Assembly: GCF_020567525.1 (NCBI RefSeq)
Contig: NZ_JAJCVI010000002.1
Coordinates: 62,001 to 126,000, forward strand
Reading direction: 5' to 3'
DNA: 64,000 nt
DNA from: Halorubellus salinus
GTDB taxonomy: Archaea; Halobacteriota; Halobacteria; Halobacteriales; Natrialbaceae
Positions 1 through 8,411 of this stretch are shown one piece after another (position 1 is the stretch's first letter; every line of letters begins with the position of its first letter). A model generated the notes under the pieces. That model was given only the letters and a program-made list of their open reading frames with translations, ran no database searches and was not told the origin of the DNA. The translations under genes and the position numbers were made by a program.

Positions 1-271
1 CGTGCACGCGCTCGCCGACGTACGCGTCGCGGGCGACGAGGACGTTCCCGGAGACGTCGCTCCACATGTCGAGCCGGAGGTCGCCCTCCGCTTCGACGTT
101 CCCGCCGATGGTGACGCCCTCGCCGCAGAGGACGTTGTGCCCACGGAGCCCGAACTCGATGGTCGAGCGCCCGCCGACGACGACGTCGCCGGCTGTGACG
201 AGGTCGTGTTCCTCGACTGTCGTCTCGTCGGGAACCTTGAGCTCGTCGAGCGGGTCCGTGTGCAGAGACAC
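1..271 (-). CDS. Polymer-forming (bactofilin-like) protein, partial
   Basis: The gene runs off the left edge, so only the N-terminal 90 residues are present. The start is GTG at 271 and the protein begins VSLHTDPLDELKVPDETTVE. It then shows short beta-helix-like repeats with regularly spaced Gly and Val (GDVVVGGRSTIEFGLRG, GEGVTIGGNVEAEGDLRL), the pattern of bactofilin or polymer-forming cytoskeletal proteins found in haloarchaea. No signal peptide or membrane segment is seen in the visible part. The GTG was chosen because a TATA-like element (297-303) lies about 26 bp upstream, which fits a leaderless transcript. The cellular role is unknown; a scaffold or envelope-associated role is an inference from the fold. 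The family call is moderate because the C-terminal part is missing. Confidence 0.6.
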   Translation of the reverse strand, partial: MSLHTDPLDELKVPDETTVEEHDLVTAGDVVVGGRSTIEFGLRGHNVLCGEGVTIGGNVEAEGDLRLDMWSDVSGNVLVARDAYVGERVH

Positions 272-296
272 GCGTGTACGTACGACCCTCGGGGGT

Positions 297-303
297 CTTA
301 AAG
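297..303 (-). promoter_or_regulatory. TATA-like box of the bactofilin-like gene
   Basis: The minus strand reads CTTTAAG, centred about 28 bp before the GTG start at 271. This is the usual archaeal TATA-to-start spacing for a leaderless mRNA. No ribosome binding site is visible between the two. Confidence 0.5.
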
Positions 304-427
304 TTCGCGCGAGCGTCAGACGCAAGTCAGACGGACGGCGTCTGGTGGTTCGAGCGCCTCACTCCGACCGCGAGTTCTGGGGACGACAAGCGAGAGAAAT
401 AACTGCGTTCGGGGTCAGTTCCAGCGT

Positions 428-628
428 ATGACGACGCTTGCTTTCGACGAGGACGGGGTCGACGTGGTGTACGAGGGGACGGAGTTCCGGATGGAGCGCG
501 ACCTCATCGAGGAGGCCACCGAGAAGGACTACTACGACGTCACCGACCACGAGGTCCTGCAACTCGTCGCCGAACAACCGAACCTGACCGGGGAACCGCG
601 GCTCGTCCGCGACATCGTCCGCGATTGA
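428..628 (+). CDS. DUF5800 family small protein
   Basis: This 66-residue soluble acidic protein (MTTLAFDEDGVDVVYEG...) matches the haloarchaeal DUF5800 family in length and in its conserved centre (FRMERDLIEEATEKDYYDVT) and end (LTGEPRLVRDIV). No catalytic motif, zinc ligands or membrane segment are visible. A TATA-like AAATAAC at about 397-403 lies about 28 bp upstream of the ATG, so the mRNA is probably leaderless. It stands alone, divergent from the bactofilin-like gene. The function is unknown. Confidence 0.8.
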   Translation: MTTLAFDEDGVDVVYEGTEFRMERDLIEEATEKDYYDVTDHEVLQLVAEQPNLTGEPRLVRDIVRD

Positions 629-640
629 CGACGGCGACGG

Positions 641-765
641 TCACGCGGAGCGAACCGACTACCCGCCGAGTCACGCGGTGCGGAGCGAACCGACTGCCCG
701 CCGAGTCACGCGGTGCGGAGCGAACCTGACTGCCGGTCGCATCACGCCGAGCGGAGCGATAGCGG
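641..765. repeat. Tandem 35-bp repeats between two convergent genes
   Basis: Two nearly identical units of 35-36 bp (661-695 and 696-731) carry the core TCACGCGGTGCGGAGCGAAC. A shortened unit precedes them (641-660) and a decayed one follows (732-765). The last unit contains the stop codon of the VOC gene (742-744), so the repeats reach the ends of the convergent DUF5800 and VOC genes. No reading frame with a plausible start uses them. Confidence 0.75.
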
Positions 766-1209
766 GTCGAATCGTTCGTTGACGCCCTCCCACTCGTATT
801 GGTCGCGGTCGGCGCGCGTGTCGAGGTACACCTCCACGCCGTTCCCGTCCGGGTCGTCGAAGTACAGCGCCTTGCTGATGCCGTGGTCGACGGGCGACAC
901 GGGGACGTCGCTGGATTCGAGGCGTTCGTAGACCGCGGCGAGCGCGTCGCCGCTTTCGACCTCGAACGCGGTGTGGTAGAGGCCGACGCCGGTCCCGGGC
1001 GGGTCGGCGTCGGCGCCGACGCCCTGGAGCGCGACGTCGTGGTGGCGGTCACCGAAGCTCAGGAACGCGAACGAGCCGTGGCGCTCGGTCACGTCGAGGC
1101 CGACGACGGTCGTGTAGAACTCGACGGCGCGGTCGACGTCGCGGACCTTCAGGTGGACGTGCCCCACCAGGTGCGCGCCGTCGTCGCCGCTCGAAGAACA
1201 ATCACTCAT
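742..1209 (-). CDS. VOC superfamily (glyoxalase/extradiol dioxygenase fold) protein
   Basis: This 155-residue protein has the vicinal-oxygen-chelate fold in its usual two beta-alpha-beta-beta-beta halves. Half one starts at HVHLKVRDVDRAVEFYTTVV, with a candidate metal ligand His. Half two contains GVGLYHTAFEV (His) and DPDGNGVEVYLDT (Glu), the typical His/Glu metal-binding set. Family members bind a divalent metal and act as glyoxalases, extradiol dioxygenases or resistance proteins. The C-terminal sequence DPDGNGVEVY resembles catechol 2,3-dioxygenase-like members, but the substrate cannot be assigned. The gene stands alone and its stop codon lies within a degenerate repeat. Confidence 0.88.
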   Translation of the reverse strand: MSDCSSSGDDGAHLVGHVHLKVRDVDRAVEFYTTVVGLDVTERHGSFAFLSFGDRHHDVALQGVGADADPPGTGVGLYHTAFEVESGDALAAVYERLESSDVPVSPVDHGISKALYFDDPDGNGVEVYLDTRADRDQYEWEGVNERFDPLSLRSA

Positions 1210-1256
1210 GGGAGTGTTACGTCGTTCGTCGACTTAGCGCCCCGGACGACGGCGAC

Positions 1257-1901
1257 CTACTCCGACTCCTCGTCGTCGGGGTCGTAGCGTTCGCTCGCCG
1301 CCGTGAACCCGGCTTCGTCGAGTTCGCGACTCCGGCGGTCCTCGGCGACGGCGAGCGCCTCCGCGCTCGGGTTCACGTCGTCCGTGATGCGCGCCCACGA
1401 GTCGTGGACCTTCGAGTGACACCATCGACAGAGCGCGACCGTTATCTCGTGACTCGGCCCGCCGTCGGCGTCGTCCGCGTCCACCTCGCCACCGTCATCG
1501 CCGTCGGTGTCGTCGCCGTCGCTCTCGGGAGTGTCGAGTTCGGTCGCGTCCGCCGCGCGCCGCGCGGCGTCGTCGGCGTACGACAGGTGGTGTTCCTCGA
1601 CGAGCGGTCGGTCGTCGTCGTGCGCCATCCGACGTTCCTCGAGCCCGCAGCGCGCGCACTCCCGGCCGCTGCTCGTCGACTTGAAGTGCGGGCAGTCCCG
1701 CCAGGCCCACGCCGGGCCGACGTCCGCCACGACCGGGCACGCGAGGTCGTCGCGACGCCGGTCGCGCGCGAACCCCGGGTCGTGCTGGGGGTACTCGAAC
1801 GCGTACCGGCACGTGCCGTCGCTCGTCAGGTGATCGCAGACGTCGACGTGCTCGTAGGGGTCGTCCACGCCCACGCCAGTGCCCTTCGGCGTCTTCTCCA
1901 T
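1257..1901 (-). CDS. HNH-like cysteine/histidine-rich protein
   Basis: This 214-residue acidic protein contains several potential zinc ligands: CDHLTSDGTC near residues 22-31, CPVVADVG and CPHF, then CARCGLEE near residues 82-90. It next shows VEEHHLSY and, after a very acidic low-complexity insert (about 118-148), LCRWCHSKVHDSW. The EEHHLSY...CRWCHSKVH pair resembles an HNH endonuclease core in which CxxC pairs hold the structural zinc. Haloarchaeal homologues of this layout are annotated only as hypothetical. Nuclease activity is an inference. The gene lies 37 bp upstream of the aminotransferase stop on the same strand. Confidence 0.6.
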   Translation of the reverse strand: MEKTPKGTGVGVDDPYEHVDVCDHLTSDGTCRYAFEYPQHDPGFARDRRRDDLACPVVADVGPAWAWRDCPHFKSTSSGRECARCGLEERRMAHDDDRPLVEEHHLSYADDAARRAADATELDTPESDGDDTDGDDGGEVDADDADGGPSHEITVALCRWCHSKVHDSWARITDDVNPSAEALAVAEDRRSRELDEAGFTAASERYDPDDEESE

Positions 1902-1938
1902 GCTATCGAGAACGGATTCGAGTGGTCGGTCGCGTTCG

Positions 1939-3060
1939 TTACTGGACCGCTTCGGTCGCCTCGCGCATCGCCGCGAGCGCCTCCTTCAGCGTCTCGACGT
2001 CGGTCGCGTACGAGATGCGCGCGTACCCCTCGCCGTGCGAGCCGAACGCCTCGCCCGGAACGACGACGACGTCGCGTGCAAGGACCTCGTCCACCCACCC
2101 GTCGGGGACCTTCGGCATCACGTAGAACGCCCCCGAGGGCGTCGGGACGTCGAGACCCATGTCCTCGAGGCCGTCGAGGACGACGTCGCGGCGTTCCTCG
2201 AACTGCGCGACCATGTCGTCGACGACGTCCTGCGGGCCCGAGAGCGCCGCTTCGGCCGCGTACTGCGCCGGCGCACTCGCACAGGCCTGGATGTACTGGT
2301 GGACGCGGAGCATCCGTTCGATACGCGGCGTCGCGGACGTCACCCACCCGAGCCGCCAGCCCGTCATCGAGTACGTCTTCGAGCACGCGCTCACGACCGC
2401 GACGTTGTCGGATTCCGCGAACGCGAGCGGCGTGTGGTGCTCGCCGTCGAACACGATGTGCTCGTACACCTCGTCGCTGATGCAGAGGACGTCGTGCTCG
2501 TCCGCGATCCGCGCGAACTCCATCATGTCCGCCTTCGACTGGACCGCGCCCGTGGGGTTCGCGGGCGAGTTCACGACGAACGCCGCCGTGTCCTCGGTGA
2601 TGGCGTCCTCGACCGCGCCCGGGTCCATCGTGAGGTCGTCGCGGAGCGGGACCGGCACGGGTTCACCGCCCGCAATGTGCGTGAGGTTCTCGTACGCGAC
2701 GAACCCCGGGTCGGGGTAGACGACCTCGTCGCCGGGGTCGACGTGCGCCTGCATCGCGATGTGGAGGGCCTCCGAGCCGCCCGCGGTCGCGATGACGTCC
2801 TCGGGGTCGACGTCCAGGTTCTGGTCCTCGCTGTACCGGCCCGCGATGGCCTCGCGGAGCGCCAGCGTCCCCTTGTTCGACGTGTACGCGTCGGCGTCCC
2901 CGGACTGGATGGCGTCCACCGCGGCCTGACGCGCGTGCTCGGGCGTCGGGAAGTCGGGCTGGCCGAGCCCGAGGTTGATGGCGTCCTCGCCGGCCGCCTC
3001 GAACACCTCCCGGATGCCGCTTATCGAGACCTTCGTCGCTCGCTCTGCGAACTCCGTCAT
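1939..3060 (-). CDS. Class I/II pyridoxal-phosphate aminotransferase (aspartate-aminotransferase type)
   Basis: This full-length 373-residue fold-type I aminotransferase shows an N-terminal LGQPDFPTPEH substrate-binding segment, NSPANPTG near residues 164-171, ISDEVYE near 194-200, and the PLP lysine K228 in SACSKTYSMTGWRLG. A conserved Arg lies near the C-terminus (GYARISYA). The family transfers amino groups between amino acids and 2-oxoacids in the cytoplasm. The sequence is closest in style to archaeal aspartate or aromatic/multisubstrate aminotransferases, and the exact substrate is not determinable here. The ATG at 3060 gives the standard length. Confidence 0.9.
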   Translation of the reverse strand: MTEFAERATKVSISGIREVFEAAGEDAINLGLGQPDFPTPEHARQAAVDAIQSGDADAYTSNKGTLALREAIAGRYSEDQNLDVDPEDVIATAGGSEALHIAMQAHVDPGDEVVYPDPGFVAYENLTHIAGGEPVPVPLRDDLTMDPGAVEDAITEDTAAFVVNSPANPTGAVQSKADMMEFARIADEHDVLCISDEVYEHIVFDGEHHTPLAFAESDNVAVVSACSKTYSMTGWRLGWVTSATPRIERMLRVHQYIQACASAPAQYAAEAALSGPQDVVDDMVAQFEERRDVVLDGLEDMGLDVPTPSGAFYVMPKVPDGWVDEVLARDVVVVPGEAFGSHGEGYARISYATDVETLKEALAAMREATEAVQ

Positions 3061-3165
3061 ACCCTAGCCGGCGAGCGCCGCCACCGTAATCCTACCGTGA
3101 GAACGAGTACCGAACTCGGTGCTGCGAGCGGTCAGCAGGCGCGAACCGACCGCGAGTCCCGGCCG

Positions 3166-3906
3166 CTACTGGTACATCCGGAGCGGCTGCGCCTGCGAGG
3201 ACTCCTCCTCCTGGACCTGCTGCATCTTCGCGGCGAGTTGCTCCTTCTTCTCGCGGATGTCCTCCGCGTGCTCGACGAGGTCCGTGACGTCCACGTCGAC
3301 GTTCGCCAGCGGCGAGATCCCGTGCTCGATGAGGACGCGACTCGCCTCCGGGTCCGGGAACTGCGGGTCGCTCTCGACGACCAACGCCACGCTCTCTAGG
3401 TCCTGCTCGGCCGCACGGTTCACGAGCGCGCCCGTCGGCCCCGAGATGACGCCGCTCTCGCTCGGCAGGTCCACGTCCAGCTCGTCGAGCAGCGCGCCCC
3501 CACCGGCGGTGCCGACGCCGTGCATCGCCGGCGGCGAATCGTCCTTCTGGGCGCCCATCCCGCTGAGGTAGATGGGCGTCACGTTCGCGTCGACGAGCCA
3601 CGTCGTGAAGCAGTCCGCGAACTCGCGGACCGCCTCCTTGTTCACGGGGACGTCACTCTGGAGGACCAGCAGGTCGGCGTCCGGCGCCGCGTAGATGCGG
3701 ACCGGCGGGCGGACGTCGCGCTCGCCGCCGTGATACACCGCGACCGGCGCGAGCGACTCGCAGTGCACGGTCGCGTACAGCTCCATCTCGAGCGTCTCGA
3801 CGAGGTGATCGGCGGCGATCTTCCCCACGAGTCCCACACCCGGAAGGCCCTCGACGAGCACGGGGTCGTCGAGGCTGACGTCCAGTCGTTCCTTGACGTG
3901 TGCCAT
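3166..3906 (-). CDS. PAC2 family protein (proteasome assembly chaperone-like)
   Basis: This 246-residue protein begins MAHVKERLDVSLDDPVLVEG. The PAC2 signature LPGVGLVGKIAADHLVETL lies near residues 21-39 and PIYLSGMGAQ near the middle. It ends in a short charged coiled-coil (EDIREKKEQLAAKMQQVQEE). PAC2 proteins are related to eukaryotic proteasome assembly chaperones, and the archaeal role is not established. The start at 3906 matches the family N-terminus and has a TATA-like TTTTATC about 27 bp upstream. The region upstream of this Met is intergenic and non-conserved. Confidence 0.88.
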   Translation of the reverse strand: MAHVKERLDVSLDDPVLVEGLPGVGLVGKIAADHLVETLEMELYATVHCESLAPVAVYHGGERDVRPPVRIYAAPDADLLVLQSDVPVNKEAVREFADCFTTWLVDANVTPIYLSGMGAQKDDSPPAMHGVGTAGGGALLDELDVDLPSESGVISGPTGALVNRAAEQDLESVALVVESDPQFPDPEASRVLIEHGISPLANVDVDVTDLVEHAEDIREKKEQLAAKMQQVQEEESSQAQPLRMYQ

Positions 3907-4080
3907 GCGCGAACCCACGCCGGGCGCCCCGATAAAACCGGGGGCGTATCGCGGGGCGAGCCCACGGCCGCGCCCACCATCGACTGGGGGCTGGCGACGG
4001 ACCGACCCGGATCTGGCGGCCGGGCACGGTCGGCGTCGGCGACCCGAAACCGACAAGCGACCGCCCGGACAAGCGAGGGC

Positions 4081-5013
4081 ATGGAACCCTTCGAGCGGTA
4101 CCGGGACGTCGTCGACGACTACGACGCGTTCCTCGCCGCGTGCGAGCGCGGCCTGCCGATGGCGGTGCGCGTGAACACGCTCCGGGCGACGCCCGACGAG
4201 GTCGTCGCCGCGTTCGAGGCCGAGGGCGTCGACGTCGAGCGCGTCGACTGGCATCCCCACGTCCTCGTCCCCGACACCGACAGCCCCGGGTCGACGTGGC
4301 CGACGTACCACGGCTGGGCGCACGGCCAGGAGGAAGTATCTGCGATTCCCGCGACCGTCCTCGACCCCCAGCCCGGCGAACGCGTGTGGGACGCCTGTGC
4401 CGCCCCCGGGAGCAAGACCACGCAATTGTCCGCGATGATGAACGACGAAGGCACGGTGGTCGCGAACGACAACAACCTCGGCCGACTCTCCGCGCTCCGG
4501 TTCAACACCGAGCGCCTCGGCGTCACGAACACCGTCGTCACGAACCAGGACGCCCGGAACTTCTCCCTGAAGCCGTTCCAGGACGAGGACGAGGACGACG
4601 AAGACGTCGCGTTCGACCGCGTGCTCGTCGACGCCCCCTGCTCGTGCGAGGGCACCATCCGGAAGAACCCCGACGCGCTCGACAACTGGAACCTCGGACA
4701 CGTCGAGCAGGTCGCGAGCGTCCAGAAGGGCATCCTCCGCAGAGCCGTCCAGGTCACGAAGCCAGGTGGAACCATCGTGTACTCGACGTGCACGTTCGCC
4801 CCCGAGGAGAACGAGGCCGTCCTCGACCACGTCCTCGCGGAGGAACCCGTCGAGGTCGTCGACTACGACCTCCCGCTCGAGCACGTCGACGGCCTTACCG
4901 AGTTCGAGAGCGACTCCTACGACCCACAGGTAACGAACGCGAAGCGCGTGTACCCGCATCACAACGACACGGGCGGGTTCTTCACCGCGAAACTGGAGGT
5001 GACCGCCGAATGA
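4081..5013 (+). CDS. RsmB/NOP family RNA cytosine-C5 methyltransferase
   Basis: This 310-residue class I SAM-dependent methyltransferase of the NOL1/NOP2/Sun family methylates cytosine C5 in rRNA or tRNA. It has the SAM motif VWDACAAPGSKTTQL (about residues 101-115), motif IV DAPCSCEGTIRKNP with the release Cys, and motif VI VYSTCTFAPEENE with the catalytic Cys. The N-terminal part (YDAFLAACERGLPMAVRVNTLRA in register) is the short archaeal RNA-binding segment. There is no PUA domain in this chain. The following gene overlaps its stop by 4 bp and likely supplies one. The ATG at 4081 gives the usual archaeal length. Confidence 0.92.
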   Translation: MEPFERYRDVVDDYDAFLAACERGLPMAVRVNTLRATPDEVVAAFEAEGVDVERVDWHPHVLVPDTDSPGSTWPTYHGWAHGQEEVSAIPATVLDPQPGERVWDACAAPGSKTTQLSAMMNDEGTVVANDNNLGRLSALRFNTERLGVTNTVVTNQDARNFSLKPFQDEDEDDEDVAFDRVLVDAPCSCEGTIRKNPDALDNWNLGHVEQVASVQKGILRRAVQVTKPGGTIVYSTCTFAPEENEAVLDHVLAEEPVEVVDYDLPLEHVDGLTEFESDSYDPQVTNAKRVYPHHNDTGGFFTAKLEVTAE

Positions 5014-5534
5014 GCGAGAACGACCAGCTCGAAGCGAACGACGGCCAGCAGTTCGACCGCCTCCCCGAGACGGCCGCGGACCGCGAGGTCGAGGGCCGCG
5101 CGACGCGCGAGGCAGTCCTCGACTGGTGGGACGAACGGTTCGGGGTCGACCCCAGCGTCTTCGAGAACCACTCGTTCTGGGAGAAGGGCGCCGGGAAGGT
5201 CTGGGTGTTCGCCGGCGACCTCCCCGACCCGACCCGGGACGTGGAAGCCGCCGGGATAACGTTCCTGCGGACGCGCCAGGAGCACTGGAAGCCCACCACG
5301 GACGCCGCGCAGCGATTCGGGCGGCACGCCACGAAGAACACCATCGTTCTCGACGACGCGGAAGCGAAGCGGTTCGTCGCGGGCGACGACCAGGACCTCG
5401 AGTGGGACGGCGACTGGGGGTACGTCGTCCCCGTGCACGACGTCGCCGGCCGCCAGGAACCGCTCGGCGTCGGCCTCTACGTGTACGACGAACTGAAGTC
5501 GATGGTCCCGAAGGGCCGCCAGCGCGACGTCTAG
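5010..5534 (+). CDS. Companion RNA-binding protein of the NOL1/NOP2/fmu type (COG3270-like)
   Basis: This 174-residue protein has its ATG (5010-5012) overlapping the TGA of the methyltransferase, so the two are translationally coupled. Sequences such as WWDERFGVDPSVFENHSFWEKGAGKVWVFAG and GITFLRTRQEHWKPTTDAAQRFG (read in parts) fit the domain that follows the catalytic core in RsmF-like methyltransferases. The C-terminus (VPVHDVAGRQEPLGVGLYVYDELKS) resembles a degenerate PUA barrel. The inferred role is to help the upstream methyltransferase bind RNA. The haloarchaeal version is usually annotated as an uncharacterised family. Confidence 0.7.
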   Translation: MSENDQLEANDGQQFDRLPETAADREVEGRATREAVLDWWDERFGVDPSVFENHSFWEKGAGKVWVFAGDLPDPTRDVEAAGITFLRTRQEHWKPTTDAAQRFGRHATKNTIVLDDAEAKRFVAGDDQDLEWDGDWGYVVPVHDVAGRQEPLGVGLYVYDELKSMVPKGRQRDV

Positions 5535-5642
5535 CCCGTCCACCCTCTCGAGGACGGTTCCAGGCCGTAGCAACTGGTTACAACGATTCTTGAGCGATTC
5601 GGTCGTACTACCACTCGTGGGTCTCGCGACCCGCGTTCACCA

Positions 5643-6071
5643 ATGACCCTCGACCAGATCGCACGCGACAAAGGAGCGCTCGTGACAGCCACACCAGACC
5701 ACTCCATCCAGGACGCCGCGAAACTGATGGCCGAACACGAGGTCGGCTGCATCGTCGTCGAACGCGACGACGAACCCATCGGTATCGTCACCGACCGCGA
5801 CGTCGCCCTCGGCGTCGTCGCCGCCGAGAAAGACCCCGCGAGCACGACCGTATCGGACGTCATGACTCGCGAACCCGTCACCGTCCACGTCGACGACGGC
5901 GTCCACGAGCTCACGGAAGCGATGCGCGACAACAGCATCCGACGGATGCCGATCGTCGACGACGACGGCACGCTCGCCGGTATCGTCACGCTCGACGACG
6001 TATTCGTCCTCGTCGCCGACGAGATGCACGGCCTCTCCGAGGTCATCCGCGCCGAATCACCACCGTACTGA
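5643..6071 (+). CDS. CBS-domain pair protein
   Basis: This 142-residue protein is made of two tandem CBS domains (about 8-62 and 75-132) and no other domain. Repeated motifs are SIQDAAKLMAEHEVGCIVVERDDEPIGIVTDRD (domain 1, in parts) and VHELTEAMRDNSIRRMPIVDDDGTLAGIVTLDD (domain 2, in parts). CBS pairs bind adenine nucleotides or SAM as sensors. Stand-alone pairs are abundant in haloarchaea and their partners are mostly unknown. The gene is monocistronic. Confidence 0.92.
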   Translation: MTLDQIARDKGALVTATPDHSIQDAAKLMAEHEVGCIVVERDDEPIGIVTDRDVALGVVAAEKDPASTTVSDVMTREPVTVHVDDGVHELTEAMRDNSIRRMPIVDDDGTLAGIVTLDDVFVLVADEMHGLSEVIRAESPPY

Positions 6072-6292
6072 CCGACCCAGGGGTTCATCCGTGATGGGGC
6101 GGCCACGGTCGGCGTGACCTGACCGCCGCCGGGGCGCGCCAAGCCGTCGCACGATGCCAGTGCGCTCCGATCTCGTTCGTCACGGATTCCCTGTCGCGAC
6201 CAGCGAGCCGAGGCGGACGACCGAGGCATCGTCAGTCAGCCCCCCACCAGTCACGCCGTTCGGACGCAACGCTCCACCGGACCGAAGGCTCG

Positions 6293-7849
6293 TCACTTCT
6301 CGTGGACGGTCCCGCCCGAGAGCCCCGTCCACTCGACGCGATATCCGAGCGCGGAGAGCGCCGCGCTCGCGTCGTCGAGCCCGTACTCGTCGAGGACCGT
6401 CTCCGCGTCCGCGTACGCCATCCCGTCCGCGAGCTCGCCGTCGACGTCCTCGAGGACCGCCGGCCGGACGAGCGTCCGCCCCACCAGCTCGTGCTCGGGG
6501 AACGCCACGTCCGCGAGCGCGTCCTCGCTGACACCTTCGCGTTCGGCGAGCGCGGCGAGCGTCACCACGTCGTCCGCGGGCGTCAACGACCCCGGGAGCG
6601 CCGCGGCTGCATCCGCGACCAGGTCCGTCTCGTACTCGCGGAGGACGTCCACGACGTCCTTGACGCGTACCGTCCCCGAGTACGGGACGACCGCCGCGTC
6701 CGTCGCCGCCACCTCCTCGCCGACGCCGAGGGACTCGTCCACCGCGACCACCATCTCGACGTCCTCGACGTCCGCGAGCTGGCCGAGCTTCTTCTCGACG
6801 TACTCGGGCGTCCAGAACCCCATCACCTCGAAGAACACCCTGAAATCCGGGCCAGCATCAGGGTCACCACCGGGCGCGTAATCGAACGCGAAGTCGGGAA
6901 TCATGACGCGGTACCCGGTCGCGAGCGGCTCCGGCTCCCGCGACAACGCCCAGTCGAGGTCGAGGCCCTCGAATCGCGCCGCGAAGTCCGCCTCCACGCC
7001 GGAGTCGAACTCGACGGCCGCGACCGGGTCCGCGTCCGGGACGCGCACCGGGTCGTCGTCCGAGAGGACGAGTTCGCGCTCGGTCCCGTGGTCGTCTATC
7101 GTCGCTTCGAGCCGCCACTCGGATGCCTTCGCGACCGTCCGGAGGAGTCGCGCGAACCGCGTCCCGTAGCGCCGCGACCGCGAGAACAACGCATCCGGGC
7201 CGGTGACGACGACCTCCCGGTCGCTCGCCGTCTCCGGTCCGGACGCGCGTTCGTCCTCCGGTTGCCGGATCTCGTACATGAGCCGCAGGCGCTTGACCGC
7301 GGAGACGAGCGCCTTCGGGTCCGACGAGCGGACGCGGACCTCGACGGCGTCGAACAGCGCCGTCTGCGCGAGCGAGAGGTTGTACTGCGCGAGCAACCCG
7401 TCGGGGTCCCAGGGTGCGTCGAACGACGCGAGCACCTGGCGTTCCTCGAGGTCCGCGAACAGCGACGCGTCCACGTCGTCGACGTCGACCGCCAGCGAGT
7501 CCGCGGCGCGGTCGAGCGCTCGTTCGCGCTCCGCGGGCGTGACGACGCCATCGAGCTCCTCGGCGGCGACGAACGCCGCTCGGCGTGCACTCGACGGCGT
7601 CACTGGCGCTCGCGTCTCGAAGCGCGCCGCGTGCTCGCAGCACTTCGCGAGCCCGCGAACGAGCTTGAAGTCCTCGGCGTCCCCCTCGAGGGTCCTGAGC
7701 GCGCCGTCGAGGTCGCCTCGGGTTCCGTCGACGTGCCCCTGGAACGTCCCGACGACGCGCGCCGCCAGCGGCCGACTTTCGCGGTCCGCGAACACCGGCT
7801 GGTAGCCGCCGCCACGGCGCGACACCCGGAGGAGGTCCTTCGTCAGCAC
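6293..7849 (-). CDS. bax1: Bax1 nuclease (DUF790), partner of XPB helicase
   Basis: This 518-residue protein of the DUF790 family, known as Bax1 (binds archaeal XPB), is a nuclease that incises DNA bubbles together with XPB in archaeal nucleotide excision repair. The N-terminus from GTG at 7849 (VLTKDLLRVSRRGGGYQPVF) matches the family start better than the TTG nine codons upstream. The nuclease core is in the C-terminal half. MIPDFAFDYAPGG is followed by FRVFFEVMGFWTPEYVEKKL, the PD...(D/E)xK-like acidic cluster of the family. The XPB gene lies on the same strand only 562 bp upstream, but a lipoprotein gene on the opposite strand separates them. Confidence 0.88.
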   Translation of the reverse strand: MLTKDLLRVSRRGGGYQPVFADRESRPLAARVVGTFQGHVDGTRGDLDGALRTLEGDAEDFKLVRGLAKCCEHAARFETRAPVTPSSARRAAFVAAEELDGVVTPAERERALDRAADSLAVDVDDVDASLFADLEERQVLASFDAPWDPDGLLAQYNLSLAQTALFDAVEVRVRSSDPKALVSAVKRLRLMYEIRQPEDERASGPETASDREVVVTGPDALFSRSRRYGTRFARLLRTVAKASEWRLEATIDDHGTERELVLSDDDPVRVPDADPVAAVEFDSGVEADFAARFEGLDLDWALSREPEPLATGYRVMIPDFAFDYAPGGDPDAGPDFRVFFEVMGFWTPEYVEKKLGQLADVEDVEMVVAVDESLGVGEEVAATDAAVVPYSGTVRVKDVVDVLREYETDLVADAAAALPGSLTPADDVVTLAALAEREGVSEDALADVAFPEHELVGRTLVRPAVLEDVDGELADGMAYADAETVLDEYGLDDASAALSALGYRVEWTGLSGGTVHEK

Positions 7850-7970
7850 GTCAGCGAATCCGGCCCGCGACGACAAGGATGTGACGCCTCGCTCCGTCCG
7901 ACGCCGGCACCTGAGCCGGGCGACGCCGAGAGCACAAAGGTTTCATGCGGCGTCGCGGTTACTGGCGAGT

Positions 7971-8378
7971 ATGCGCCGTCGTCGCGTCCTCACCGCGCTC
8001 TCGCTCGCTGCCACCGCGGTCGCCGGCTGTACGTCCGGGCCGGCGAAGTCCGGCCCGAAGTGGGGGCCGCCGGAGACCGAACCCGGGACGCCGACCAGGG
8101 ACGACTCCACGACCCGACCGACGACGACACCCGGGTACGGGCTCAGTGCGAGTTTCGCGACCCGGACGAGTACCGCGACGGACGCGTTCGCCATCACCGT
8201 CACCGTCGAGAACACCGTCGACCAGTCGCGTCGCGCGACCCTCGTGGTCACGTGGAGCGCCGGCGAGGAGTCGCAGGTCGAGGAACGACGCGTCGACCTC
8301 GGTCCCGGCGAGTCGACGACCTACGAGATGACGTTCCCCGAGGTCGGCAACCTGTCGTTCGACTGGCGCGACCCCTGA
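7971..8378 (+). CDS. Small secreted lipoprotein, unknown function
   Basis: This 135-residue protein has an N-terminal RRRR run, a hydrophobic segment and the lipobox AVAGC at about residues 15-19, so a Tat- or Sec-exported lipoprotein anchored outside the cell is likely. A Thr/Pro-rich linker (about 25-48) is followed by a single beta-sandwich-like domain (LSASFATRTSTATDAFAITV, then GPGESTTYEMTFPE) typical of CARDB/FxLYD-like haloarchaeal lipoproteins. The ATG at 7971 was preferred because it places the signal at the N-terminus. The gene is divergent from bax1 (121 bp to its GTG) and its 3' end is 33 bp from the xpb stop. Confidence 0.72.
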   Translation: MRRRRVLTALSLAATAVAGCTSGPAKSGPKWGPPETEPGTPTRDDSTTRPTTTPGYGLSASFATRTSTATDAFAITVTVENTVDQSRRATLVVTWSAGEESQVEERRVDLGPGESTTYEMTFPEVGNLSFDWRDP

Positions 8379-8411
8379 CGCGTCGACGCCCCCAGTCGAG
8401 ACGGTACAGAG

